The position numbers and the translations under genes were made by a program. Under the pieces are notes generated by a model. That model was not told the origin of the DNA, searched no databases, and worked only from the letters and a program-made list of their open reading frames with translations. From contig JAXMBL010000008.1 in assembly GCA_046349915.1 (NCBI GenBank), positions 310,001 through 374,000 on the forward strand: a stretch of DNA of 64,000 bases. Reading direction: 5' to 3'. The stretch comes from CAIXSC01 sp046349915 (GTDB lineage: Bacteria; Planctomycetota; Planctomycetia; Pirellulales; Pirellulaceae). Below, in pieces: positions 35,511-43,493 of the stretch (the first letter of the stretch is position 1; every line of letters begins with the position of its first letter).

Positions 35511-36527
35511 TCAATCGCCTTCGAGTTCGCCGCCGAGGCGTTGATAAGGATTCACACCCAGATTACGGCGACTGAACTCGGGCCACGGAGCGTCTCGGCC
35601 GCCACGGACCAGCGAGCTGACTAGGCCGCGCATGAGCCGCAGAGGCGCCAGGATCGACTGCTTCCAGGGGACGCGTGGAGCGAGTCCATTCGGCCGAATG
35701 AGCAACGCGGTCACATCGTCCTCGGTCAAGTTATCGGGGTGTAACGCGGCCAGTTGCTCGAGCAGTCGACTAATGAACGGCTGGGGATCGACGGGGTCGA
35801 GTTGCGAGACGAGTTCGAGCAGTCGCTGGGCGCCCAATAGTTGACCGTCGCTCCCCATGCACTCGATCAGCGAATCGGTATAGAAGAGCACCAGATCGCC
35901 TGTGCGGAGGGCGAGGCAATGTTCCGAATAGCGGCTGTCGTCGAGCAACCCCAGGGGAAGGTTCGCGGGCGTGTCGCTGGCTGATTCGTCTTCGCCCGCA
36001 GCCATGCCTTGCCGGAGTTCCTCGGAACGCCCGCGCTGCGTGGCCAACGAGCGAGTGAGCTGACGTTCGTCGAGCAAGCACCAGCGGCGGAGGTTGGATT
36101 GGTACCACAGCGGCGGCGGGTGGCCCGCCGAACTGAACAGCAATTCGTTGGTGGGCGCGTAAAACGTCGCCACGGCCGCGGTCGCAAAACCGCCGGAGTC
36201 GGCCAGTTGAGCGAACTGCGAGTTCATGCGGGCGATGAACTTGCCTTGACTGATGTGGTTGACGTATCGCCTCATCAGTAGCCGAAGCTCGGCGGCGGTC
36301 GACGACACTTGGTCGCCGTGACCGCTGACATCGGCCACCAACAGCCGATTGATGCGGCCCGTGGCACAGCTTGAGAGATAGTAGACATCGCCGCCTCGAG
36401 CAGCGCCGCGGTATGGAGCGCAGTAAACCCAGGCGTCGAGTCCCGCCATGACTACGCCGCTCTCCGCTGTCTGGTTTCCTCCCCAAACCTCCATGCAAGC
36501 CAACTGTTCCGCGGAATGATCCGTCAT
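35511..36527 (-). CDS. SpoIIE/RsbU-type serine phosphatase (PPM family)
   Basis: A 338-residue soluble phosphatase of the PP2C-like SpoIIE group, which usually dephosphorylates anti-anti-sigma factors. Metal-binding acids are seen in ARGGDVYYL, LLVADVSGHG, LVLFYTDSLIE and LTEDDVTALLI. No sensor domain is attached, so input must come from elsewhere. The DUF1501 gene upstream on the same strand ends 27 bp before the start codon (36527-36555), so it may be expressed from that operon. No partner anti-sigma gene is in the window. Confidence 0.9.
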   Translation of the reverse strand: MTDHSAEQLACMEVWGGNQTAESGVVMAGLDAWVYCAPYRGAARGGDVYYLSSCATGRINRLLVADVSGHGDQVSSTAAELRLLMRRYVNHISQGKFIARMNSQFAQLADSGGFATAAVATFYAPTNELLFSSAGHPPPLWYQSNLRRWCLLDERQLTRSLATQRGRSEELRQGMAAGEDESASDTPANLPLGLLDDSRYSEHCLALRTGDLVLFYTDSLIECMGSDGQLLGAQRLLELVSQLDPVDPQPFISRLLEQLAALHPDNLTEDDVTALLIRPNGLAPRVPWKQSILAPLRLMRGLVSSLVRGGRDAPWPEFSRRNLGVNPYQRLGGELEGD

Positions 36528-36554
36528 GAGTTCACTCTCTTGCTTACTTGCCGG

Positions 36555-38066
36555 TCATGTGTTCAACCATTCATGAACGACTCGCCCGTGCACATCGGCA
36601 AGACGAAAGTCGCGACCCGCGTGTGGGAAGGTCAACCGTTCGTGATCCAGCCCCAACAGGTGCAACAGGGTGGCATGCAAGTCATGAACGTGAACTCGAT
36701 TCTCGACAGCATAGTAGCCGTAATCGTCGGTCGAGCCATACCGCAGACCTCCGCGCACGGCGCCTCCGGCCAGCCACATCGAATAACCATAGGGATTGTG
36801 ATCGCGACCGTCCGTCCCCTGAGCCGTGGGCGTGCGTCCGAATTCCGATCCCCACATCACCAGAGTATCGTCCCAGAGCCCGCGACGCTTCAGGTCGGCC
36901 AAGAGCGCGGCAATCGGGCGATCGACCTCGAGTGCGTTCTTGGCATGTTCCGCTTTCAGGTTGCTGTGTTGATCCCACTTGTAGCTGTGCGAGCACTGCA
37001 CGAACCGGACGCCCGACTCGCTGAATCGCCGCGCGAGCAAACACTGCCGCCCGAAATTGTCGGTGGTTGGATCATTGATTCCGTACAGCGCCAATGTTTC
37101 CTGCGACTCATTGGACAAGTCCATGACTCGCGGCGTCTCGGTTTGCATGCGAAACGCCAGTTCAAACGATGCGATGCGGGCTTCCAACTCGGAATCAATA
37201 CTGGCGCCCTCCCCTGCTCTGTCTTCGCGGTTCGGCAAGGAGGTTCGGCCTCGAGCCGTCGAGCGGAGGAACTCAAGTTGAGCTTGCTGGACGTCGCGCG
37301 AATACGTCCCGTTGTGGATATGGCGAACGGCGGCATCCTTGATGGGCGACTTGTCGTTGCCGATGGGGGTGCCTTGATGAGTCGCGGGCAAGAACGCCGA
37401 ACTCCAATTGGCGCTCCCTCCGTGAGCATAGCTGGGTGAAATCGTGACGAACCCTGGCAGGTTTTCGTTTTCGGTTCCCAATCCATACGTGATCCAGCTG
37501 CCCATGCTGGGGCGAGTGAAGACGTCGCTGCCGGTGTGGAGTTGCAGGACGGCGTCGCCGTGCACGACGTTGTTCGAGTACATCGAATTGACGATGCACA
37601 GGTCGTCCGCGTGCCGAGCTACCTGGGGGAAGAGCGAACTGATCCACTGTCCGCTCGCACCATGCTGTCGAAACTCCCATTGAGGCGCGAGCAGGTTTCC
37701 TGTCTGCGCGAATTGCACCCGCGGCTTGGGCAATGGCAACGGTTTGCCGTGATCGCGGATCAGCAAAGGCTTGTAGTCGAATGTATCGACCTGCGAGGGA
37801 CCCCCGTGCATGAACAGAAAAATCACTCGCTTCACTCGCGCCGCGAAATGTCCAGGACGTGCGGCGAGAGGACTGGCGAGTGCCGTAGAAGTTGCGACGA
37901 AATTGGTCGTCTTGTCCGCGCTCGCGGCATCTTTCGCAAGCAAGGCGCTACAAGCCAAAGCTCCAAAACCATTCGCGACAGCGCCGAGTAGTTCGCGACG
38001 TGAGGTTTGCCCGGCGGACGTACGGCTCCATCGCATGAGGCTGCTCGCTGGGTGGTTATTCCACAT
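36555..38066 (-). CDS. DUF1501 protein (sulfatase-like fold)
   Basis: A 503-residue exported protein of the planctomycete DUF1501 family, which has an alkaline-phosphatase/sulfatase-like fold. A twin-arginine-like signal (SRRELLGAVANGFGALACSALL) leads. Family blocks seen: RVKRVIFLFMHGGPSQVDTFDYKP, GASGQWISSLFPQVARHADDL, RAGEGASIDSELEARIASFE and WGSEFGRTPTAQGTDGRDHN. The ATG at 38066 overlaps the upstream DUF1553 stop; an in-frame ATG at 38036 is an alternative start. It always pairs with a DUF1549/DUF1553 gene in this phylum. Substrate unknown. Confidence 0.93.
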   Translation of the reverse strand: MWNNHPASSLMRWSRTSAGQTSRRELLGAVANGFGALACSALLAKDAASADKTTNFVATSTALASPLAARPGHFAARVKRVIFLFMHGGPSQVDTFDYKPLLIRDHGKPLPLPKPRVQFAQTGNLLAPQWEFRQHGASGQWISSLFPQVARHADDLCIVNSMYSNNVVHGDAVLQLHTGSDVFTRPSMGSWITYGLGTENENLPGFVTISPSYAHGGSANWSSAFLPATHQGTPIGNDKSPIKDAAVRHIHNGTYSRDVQQAQLEFLRSTARGRTSLPNREDRAGEGASIDSELEARIASFELAFRMQTETPRVMDLSNESQETLALYGINDPTTDNFGRQCLLARRFSESGVRFVQCSHSYKWDQHSNLKAEHAKNALEVDRPIAALLADLKRRGLWDDTLVMWGSEFGRTPTAQGTDGRDHNPYGYSMWLAGGAVRGGLRYGSTDDYGYYAVENRVHVHDLHATLLHLLGLDHERLTFPHAGRDFRLADVHGRVVHEWLNT

Positions 38067-41000
38067 AAACAAACTCGTTGCTCGCGAGCCAACTGTGGCA
38101 AAGCACTTGCAGGGCGCGACGCTTTCGCTCGACCGGTGAAGCCTCTGGAAACAGCGTCCCGAGTCTATCGAGATAAGCGGTGTCGCGAGTAAGGTCTTCC
38201 GCGGTCGCCTCGCGGGCGAATAGCAGGGGATAAGCCTGGCGAATGCGCATCGACTCGTCAGTCGGCGCTATCTGTTCCAAACGAATCGCGAGTGCTTGAG
38301 ACGCTTGCATCACCAGTGGGGAATTCAGGAAATAGAGCGCCTGGGGCGCTACCGTGGTTTCATCGCGCTTGGTTTGCGTCGACAAGGCTGCCCCATGGTC
38401 GAACAATTCCAACACGTCCAGCATGGCTGCTCGCACGACCGGCAGGTAGAGCGTGCGGCGCGGAAAATCATAGTGCACGGGCCCCTTGTAATACGTCACA
38501 TGCGGCTCGCGATTGGCGTAGTTGTAGACGCTGCCGCCAAGTTTCAGATCCAACTGCCCCGAGACGGCCAGCAGCGAGTCGCGGATCTCCTCGGCCGTTA
38601 ACCGTCGTCGCTGCCATCGTCCGACCCAGCGATTATCGGGGTCCGCCTCGGCAAGTTCACGGCTAGCGTGGCTCGATCGTTGGTACGTGGTCGTCGTGAG
38701 CATTCGGCGGTGGAGTTGCTTGAGAGACCAACCGTCGCGCACGAAGTTGACGGCGAGCCAATCGAGAAGCTCAGGCTGGTCCGGCGCTTCGCCGCGCACG
38801 CCGAAGTTGTCGGACGACCGGCATAACCCTTGACCAAATCGCCACTGCCAGATGCGATTCACAAGAACCCGGCTGAGCAAAGGATGATCGGGGCGAGTGA
38901 TCCAGTCGGCAAGCTCCGCTCGACCGCTTTGCGCTTTCGCGATGACTGGCGGAGAAGCGAGTTGGATCAAGCGAGGGAAGCCGCGAGCAACGGCGGCGGC
39001 TGGATTCAAGTGATTGCCTCGCAGATGAATCCGCAGGTCGGCGACCGTTCCTTCCTCAACGGCCATGGCCGACGGGGGAGCGGCGGGTTGCGTCTTCGCC
39101 AACTGGTCGCGGATCGCCTCGAGTTCCGTCAACTTCTGGCGATCAGCAGGCAGAAAATGTTCGACGGGCTTCTCCGCGGCAGCCAACAAGCCTTTGGGAC
39201 CGTACACCCATTGCCGAGCAGCCTCGAGCTTGGGATCTGACAACCGGTCGGGCATTGGTTGACCTGCACGCGGTTGCTGGGCTTCGCTCCATAGCTGGTC
39301 GATACCCGCAACTACTTGGTCGAATCGATGGGCTAAGTGCTCCAAAGTCTCGGGCGGCGGCTCTTGCAGACGCGAGGCCAGATGTTGAGCCTCGGGGCGA
39401 GTCTTGGCGGCGGCCAGCCATTGCTGGAGAGTTTCTCGATTACGTGATTGCGAGTTCGCCGCGTCGGCGGACTCAGAAAAGCGCGCGAACAGCGATAAAG
39501 GATCTTGGTCGTCTTTGCTGGCGGCAAGCATGCGGGATAGGGTTCGTGCCAGCAGATATTCGGATATATTTTGCTCGCGAGCAGCCGCGGTGATGCGAGC
39601 GGGGTCCGCCTGCGGGCGAGTGCCCGCAGGCGGTGTTGTTGACCTTGGCTCGCTGCCGCTGGCTTGGTTCGTAGTGCGGCTGGTCGTCTCGCGAAGCGAG
39701 ACGGCTACAGGTGGCGTTTCTTTGGATAGTCGAGCGGCCGTCAGCAAGGTGAGCGACCACTGACTTCGCCAGCCAGCGATCGTCCGCGTGGTCGCATCCC
39801 GCACATGCGTATCGAGGACCGTTTTGTGTTCGGCTTGTTTGCGAGCATGCGCGGCGATTTGTGCCAAGGCATCGGCGGTGGCGAGCGGCCGTTCCAGCCA
39901 GTTGCTGACGAACGCGAGATCCTGCATCGACTTGGTGCTGGTGAAAATACCCGCCAAGGCGTAGTAATCGCTCGTGCCAATCGGATCGAATTTGTGATCG
40001 TGGCAGCGAGCACACGAGAGAGTGAGCCCGATCAGGCCGCGTCCGATCGTGTCGAGTTGTTCGTCGGCGATGTCGATCAGCAGTTTCTGTTTGTCTTGTT
40101 CCGCGAGCGCTTTGGGGCCCATTTGCAAAAAGCCCGTCGCCACGATTCCCGCGAATCGCTCGTCGTCGGATGTGGCGGGGAGCAGATCGCCTGCTAGCTG
40201 TTGAGCGACGAAATGGTTGTAGGGGCGATCGATATTTATCGAGTTGACAACGTAGTCGCGATAGCGAAATGCGTTGGCGCAGGCGTGATTCTCGTCCTTG
40301 CCGCTGCTATCGGCGTAGCGCGCGATGTCGAGCCAGAATCGTCCCCAGCGCTCGCCATAATGCGGCGACGCCAGCAAGCGATCAATCACTCGTTCCCATG
40401 CATCGGGCGATGCGTCCGACAAGTATGACTCGACTTCATCCGGGGTCGGCGGCAGTCCCGTCAAATCAAACGTGACTCGACGAAGCAACGTCACCCGATC
40501 TGCGGCCGATGCGGGCGTGAGTTGCCGCTGTTCCCAGCGAGCGGCGAGAAAGGCGTCGATCGGCGAACTGGCTTGATCTCGTTGTTGGATTTTGGGTGGG
40601 GTCGTCAAACGCGGTGGCTGGAATGCCCAGTGACTCGTGCGAGCGGACGCAATAGCTGCCTCGTCCCAATTGACTCTGCGAGCTGCACTGGCCGTTTCAT
40701 CGGCGGGCCACGGCAGTTGCATCTCGACCCACCGTTCGAGAGTGGCTCGCTCGCCGTCGGGCAAGCGGCCCGCGGGCGGCATCTTCAGGTCCTCCAAGTC
40801 GTAGCGAATCGCGGCAATGAGCAGACTCTTGGCGACGTCCCCTGGAATTGCCGCGGGACCGCGCGAGCCTCCGGTAAGTAAAGCCGGTCGCGAATCGGCT
40901 CGCAGGTCCCCTTCGGCCTTTTCGGGTCCGTGGCAAGAATAGCAACGCTTGACCAGCAGCGGCCTAACTTCTTTCTCGAAGAACTCGAGAGATGCGGGGG

Positions 41001-41142
41001 GAAAAGGAATGGTTTGCTGAGCGCCGCAGACGGAGTTAATGGCGAGCGCGGTCGCCAGGCAGATGCAACCGCGAACGAAGGCGGCAGAAGCAAACGGAGT
41101 GGAAGGGCGCAAGTCAGTCTTCCCTGAAGTTACCGCGGGCAT
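38056..41142 (-). CDS. PSCyt1-DUF1549-DUF1553 cytochrome-like protein with an in-frame palindromic repeat
   Basis: A 1028-residue exported protein: signal peptide, an N-terminal planctomycete cytochrome c-like domain with one haem motif (KRCYSCHG, about residue 68), DUF1549 (PIDAFLAARWEQRQL... to CARCHDHKFDPI) and a C-terminal DUF1553 domain (SRVLVNRIWQWRFGQGL... YQRSSHASRELA). It would work in the periplasm or the paryphoplasm, probably in electron transfer linked to polymer breakdown (inference). The stretch around residues 478-512 (AVSLRETTSRTTN ... TPPAGTRPQADP) is encoded by a family B element and a second 10-bp-arm palindrome, both kept in frame in the linker between domains. It overlaps the DUF1501 gene. 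Confidence 0.93.
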   Translation of the reverse strand: MPAVTSGKTDLRPSTPFASAAFVRGCICLATALAINSVCGAQQTIPFPPASLEFFEKEVRPLLVKRCYSCHGPEKAEGDLRADSRPALLTGGSRGPAAIPGDVAKSLLIAAIRYDLEDLKMPPAGRLPDGERATLERWVEMQLPWPADETASAARRVNWDEAAIASARTSHWAFQPPRLTTPPKIQQRDQASSPIDAFLAARWEQRQLTPASAADRVTLLRRVTFDLTGLPPTPDEVESYLSDASPDAWERVIDRLLASPHYGERWGRFWLDIARYADSSGKDENHACANAFRYRDYVVNSINIDRPYNHFVAQQLAGDLLPATSDDERFAGIVATGFLQMGPKALAEQDKQKLLIDIADEQLDTIGRGLIGLTLSCARCHDHKFDPIGTSDYYALAGIFTSTKSMQDLAFVSNWLERPLATADALAQIAAHARKQAEHKTVLDTHVRDATTRTIAGWRSQWSLTLLTAARLSKETPPVAVSLRETTSRTTNQASGSEPRSTTPPAGTRPQADPARITAAAREQNISEYLLARTLSRMLAASKDDQDPLSLFARFSESADAANSQSRNRETLQQWLAAAKTRPEAQHLASRLQEPPPETLEHLAHRFDQVVAGIDQLWSEAQQPRAGQPMPDRLSDPKLEAARQWVYGPKGLLAAAEKPVEHFLPADRQKLTELEAIRDQLAKTQPAAPPSAMAVEEGTVADLRIHLRGNHLNPAAAVARGFPRLIQLASPPVIAKAQSGRAELADWITRPDHPLLSRVLVNRIWQWRFGQGLCRSSDNFGVRGEAPDQPELLDWLAVNFVRDGWSLKQLHRRMLTTTTYQRSSHASRELAEADPDNRWVGRWQRRRLTAEEIRDSLLAVSGQLDLKLGGSVYNYANREPHVTYYKGPVHYDFPRRTLYLPVVRAAMLDVLELFDHGAALSTQTKRDETTVAPQALYFLNSPLVMQASQALAIRLEQIAPTDESMRIRQAYPLLFAREATAEDLTRDTAYLDRLGTLFPEASPVERKRRALQVLCHSWLASNEFVYVE
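39608..39708. repeat. Palindromic repeats inside the DUF1553 coding sequence
   Basis: At 39608-39631, GCCTGCGGGC-GAGT-GCCCGCAGGC is a perfect 10-bp inverted repeat. At 39674-39708 lies a family B copy (TCTCGCGAAGCGAGA with flanks GTGCGGCTGG and GGCTAC) nearly identical to 18695-18731. Both are within the reading frame and cause no frameshift. Confidence 0.9.
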
Positions 41143-41477
41143 ATCTCAGCATGGTAACGTCGACCAAGGGGGCGAAACAAGCCAGTGCTTGTTGGCAGCC
41201 AAGAATAGAAGTACGCCGGACTTCCAGTCCGGCGCTCCCCTATGTACGACGGACTTCTAGTCCGTCGAGCCGTTACTCACTGTAGCTCGTTACGCCCCTC
41301 TAATCACACTGCCGACGGGGATTTTGGAGCAGGCGGCATAGGAGCGACGGACTAGAAGTCCGTCGTACGAGGAAACCCCGCTGGTTCGATTGACAGGGCC
41401 TTTTGCTTTGGCCTATCGTAATTGTGTTCGCTTCCTGCCTCCCCTCCCCTCCCCTGCCCTTTAGCCCTGTGGATCAC
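41143..41477. other. 335-bp divergent gap with family A repeats
   Basis: Between the DUF1553 gene and the amidohydrolase gene. It holds three family A palindromes and a C/T-rich run (CTCCCCTCCCCTCCCCTGCC) just before the amidohydrolase start. No gene is visible. Confidence 0.5.
41212..41368. repeat. Three family A palindromes, one with paired arm changes
   Basis: Copies at 41212-41234, 41245-41267 and 41345-41368. The first reads GCCGGACTTCCAGTCCGGC: both arms carry the same change (A/T pair to C/G), so the hairpin is kept. The second and third face each other across 77 bp. Confidence 0.92.
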
Positions 41478-42374
41478 ATGCTGTTCGACACCCACACTAA
41501 TTTGATGTGGTATCCCGAGCATTTGTCGGACGAGTTCGTCGAATTTGCCTGGGAGGCGAAGCGGGCGAAGATGCGGATTTCGCCGGATGTTTACTTTGCG
41601 GGCAGTAGTTCCAATTCGGCGAATGCCTTCGATTCTCGTCCCGAACAGTTGCTCGACGCGACCAAGGAGGCGGACAAGGTCATTGTCTTTGGGATCAAGG
41701 CGCCGTTCTGCGGGATCAACGCCGACCAGGAGTTGATCGCGCAATTTGTCCGCCAGCATGCCGATCGTTTCATTGGCTGGTGTTCGGTCGACCCCAACGA
41801 TGCGGACTGTATTGAGCAATTAGAGTATTACGTCAACCACCTCGGCTTTCGCGGCTTGAAGTGTTCGCCCATCTATCAGAATTGGGATCCGCAAGACCCC
41901 AAGCACTTGCCGTTGTTTCGCAAGGCTGAGTCGTTGGGAATCCCTGTGAATGTGCACCAGGGGACGTCGTTTGTGCGGCCCGGCCCGCTTAAGTACGCGA
42001 ATCCCATCCTTCTGGAAGACATCGCCATCGCTTGTCCCCGGCTCAGGTTGGTAATCGCGCACATGGGGCACCCGTGGGAAACCGAGTGCGTGGTGCTGAT
42101 CCGTAAGCACCCTAACCTGTACGCGAACGTCTCGGCGCTTCATTACCGCCCGCTACGACATTACCAAGCGTTCATGACGGCCATCGAGTACGGTGTCGAG
42201 CATAAATTGATCCTCGGTTCCGATTTTCCCTCCGCCACGCTCGCTCAAGTCATCGCGGGCCAGCGTAAGGTCAATGATGTCGTCGAGGGCACGCGGTTTC
42301 CCCGCGTGTCCGACGAAGTGATTCACAACATTATTTATGAGAACTGGAAGCGATTCCTCCCCGAGTACGCCTAG
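41478..42374 (+). CDS. Amidohydrolase-2 family metal-dependent hydrolase
   Basis: A 298-residue TIM-barrel hydrolase or decarboxylase. Metal-site segments are LFDTHTNLM (the second His of the usual HxH is replaced by Asn), GIPVNVHQGTS, VIAHMGHPWE and LILGSDFPSA. The replaced ligand means that only part of the classic binuclear site is present, as in ACMSD-like decarboxylases, but the exact reaction is open. The ATG at 41478 starts the conserved sequence. It lies 93 bp before a DHDPS-family aldolase gene on the same strand; a joint sugar-acid or keto-acid pathway is inferred. Confidence 0.85.
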   Translation: MLFDTHTNLMWYPEHLSDEFVEFAWEAKRAKMRISPDVYFAGSSSNSANAFDSRPEQLLDATKEADKVIVFGIKAPFCGINADQELIAQFVRQHADRFIGWCSVDPNDADCIEQLEYYVNHLGFRGLKCSPIYQNWDPQDPKHLPLFRKAESLGIPVNVHQGTSFVRPGPLKYANPILLEDIAIACPRLRLVIAHMGHPWETECVVLIRKHPNLYANVSALHYRPLRHYQAFMTAIEYGVEHKLILGSDFPSATLAQVIAGQRKVNDVVEGTRFPRVSDEVIHNIIYENWKRFLPEYA

Positions 42375-42467
42375 GGTCGAGTAGTCGCGAATCCAACTCG
42401 CATTTTGTTCAAGCTGTAACGCACCGATCATCACACCTGGCAAGCTTCCATCCTTACGAGCCACTCC

Positions 42468-43391
42468 ATGGATACCCGTCCCGTCACCACCGAAACGCTC
42501 GCAGGCTCTGTTATCGCTGTTCCACCGTTATGTCGCACGCCAGATCTCGATATCGACGATGCCGCGAACGCTCGCCTGATTCAGTATCTCGAAGCGGGCG
42601 GCGTGACGACGTTGCTGTACGGCGGCAATGCCGTGCTGGGGCATGTGGCATTGAGCGAATACGCCGACTTGCTGTCGGCTCTGCGGGACTCGGCGGCGGC
42701 GAATACGCTGGTGATCCCTTCGGTCGGGCCGGGCTTTGGCATGATGATGGATCAAGCGGAAGTGCTGCGCGACATGGAATTCCCCACCGCCATGCTGTTG
42801 CCGCTGAAGGAAGGAACCACACCAACTGGGATTGCCAACGGGTTCCGGCGATTTGTCGAACGATTTGGTCGTCCGGGCGTCTTGTACATCAAGCATGACG
42901 GCGCGGTCGACGTATCGACGGTTCGCCGGATGGTGAGCGACGGACTTATTTCGTGGATCAAATATGCGGTGGTGCGTCCGAATGCGGCCAACGATCCGTT
43001 CTTGCGGGAGATGATTGACGCGATCGGCACGGACTTGATCGTCAGCGGCATGGGCGAGCAACCCGCGTTGACGCACTTGCGCGATTTTGGATTGCCTGGG
43101 TTCACCAGCGGCTGCGTCTGCGTGGCGCCCAAGTTGTCGATGGACATGCTGCGTGCCGCGAAGGCGGGCGACTACACGACCGCGGAGGCGATTCGACGGC
43201 AATTCGCCCCCTTGGAAACGCTACGCGACGCGATCAATCCAGTGCGAGTTTTGCATGCCGCCGTCCGACTCGCCGACATTGTCGACACTGGCCCGATTAC
43301 CCCGCTGTTGTCCGAAGTTTCGGGAGAGGACGAACTGCGGATCGGCGATGCCGCCAAGCAGTTGCTCTCCCTGGCTACTGCCGCGGTCTGA
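42468..43391 (+). CDS. Dihydrodipicolinate synthase/N-acetylneuraminate lyase family protein
   Basis: A 307-residue class I aldolase of the DHDPS family. The barrel start GSVIAVPPLCRTPDLDIDD, a GGNAVLGHVAL motif in place of the usual GGTTGE, and the Schiff-base lysine in VLYIKHDGAV support the family. The altered GGxxGE motif argues against true dihydrodipicolinate synthase, so it is likely an aldolase acting on a pyruvate-derived sugar acid. It follows the amidohydrolase gene with 93 bp between and precedes a DUF1553 gene. Confidence 0.88.
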   Translation: MDTRPVTTETLAGSVIAVPPLCRTPDLDIDDAANARLIQYLEAGGVTTLLYGGNAVLGHVALSEYADLLSALRDSAAANTLVIPSVGPGFGMMMDQAEVLRDMEFPTAMLLPLKEGTTPTGIANGFRRFVERFGRPGVLYIKHDGAVDVSTVRRMVSDGLISWIKYAVVRPNAANDPFLREMIDAIGTDLIVSGMGEQPALTHLRDFGLPGFTSGCVCVAPKLSMDMLRAAKAGDYTTAEAIRRQFAPLETLRDAINPVRVLHAAVRLADIVDTGPITPLLSEVSGEDELRIGDAAKQLLSLATAAV

Positions 43392-43493
43392 GTGAGCATT
43401 GGTCAGCTATTTCGCCCCTACACGGGATGACTCGCAGGCGGAGTGTAGTCAGGACCGTAAACCACCATGGCTCGTATCGAGGAGTAACACGCC

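Noticed and set aside
42468..43391. Call as dihydrodipicolinate synthase (dapA)
   Set aside because: The GGTTGE substrate motif is replaced and the neighbours are catabolic, so only the family name is justified.
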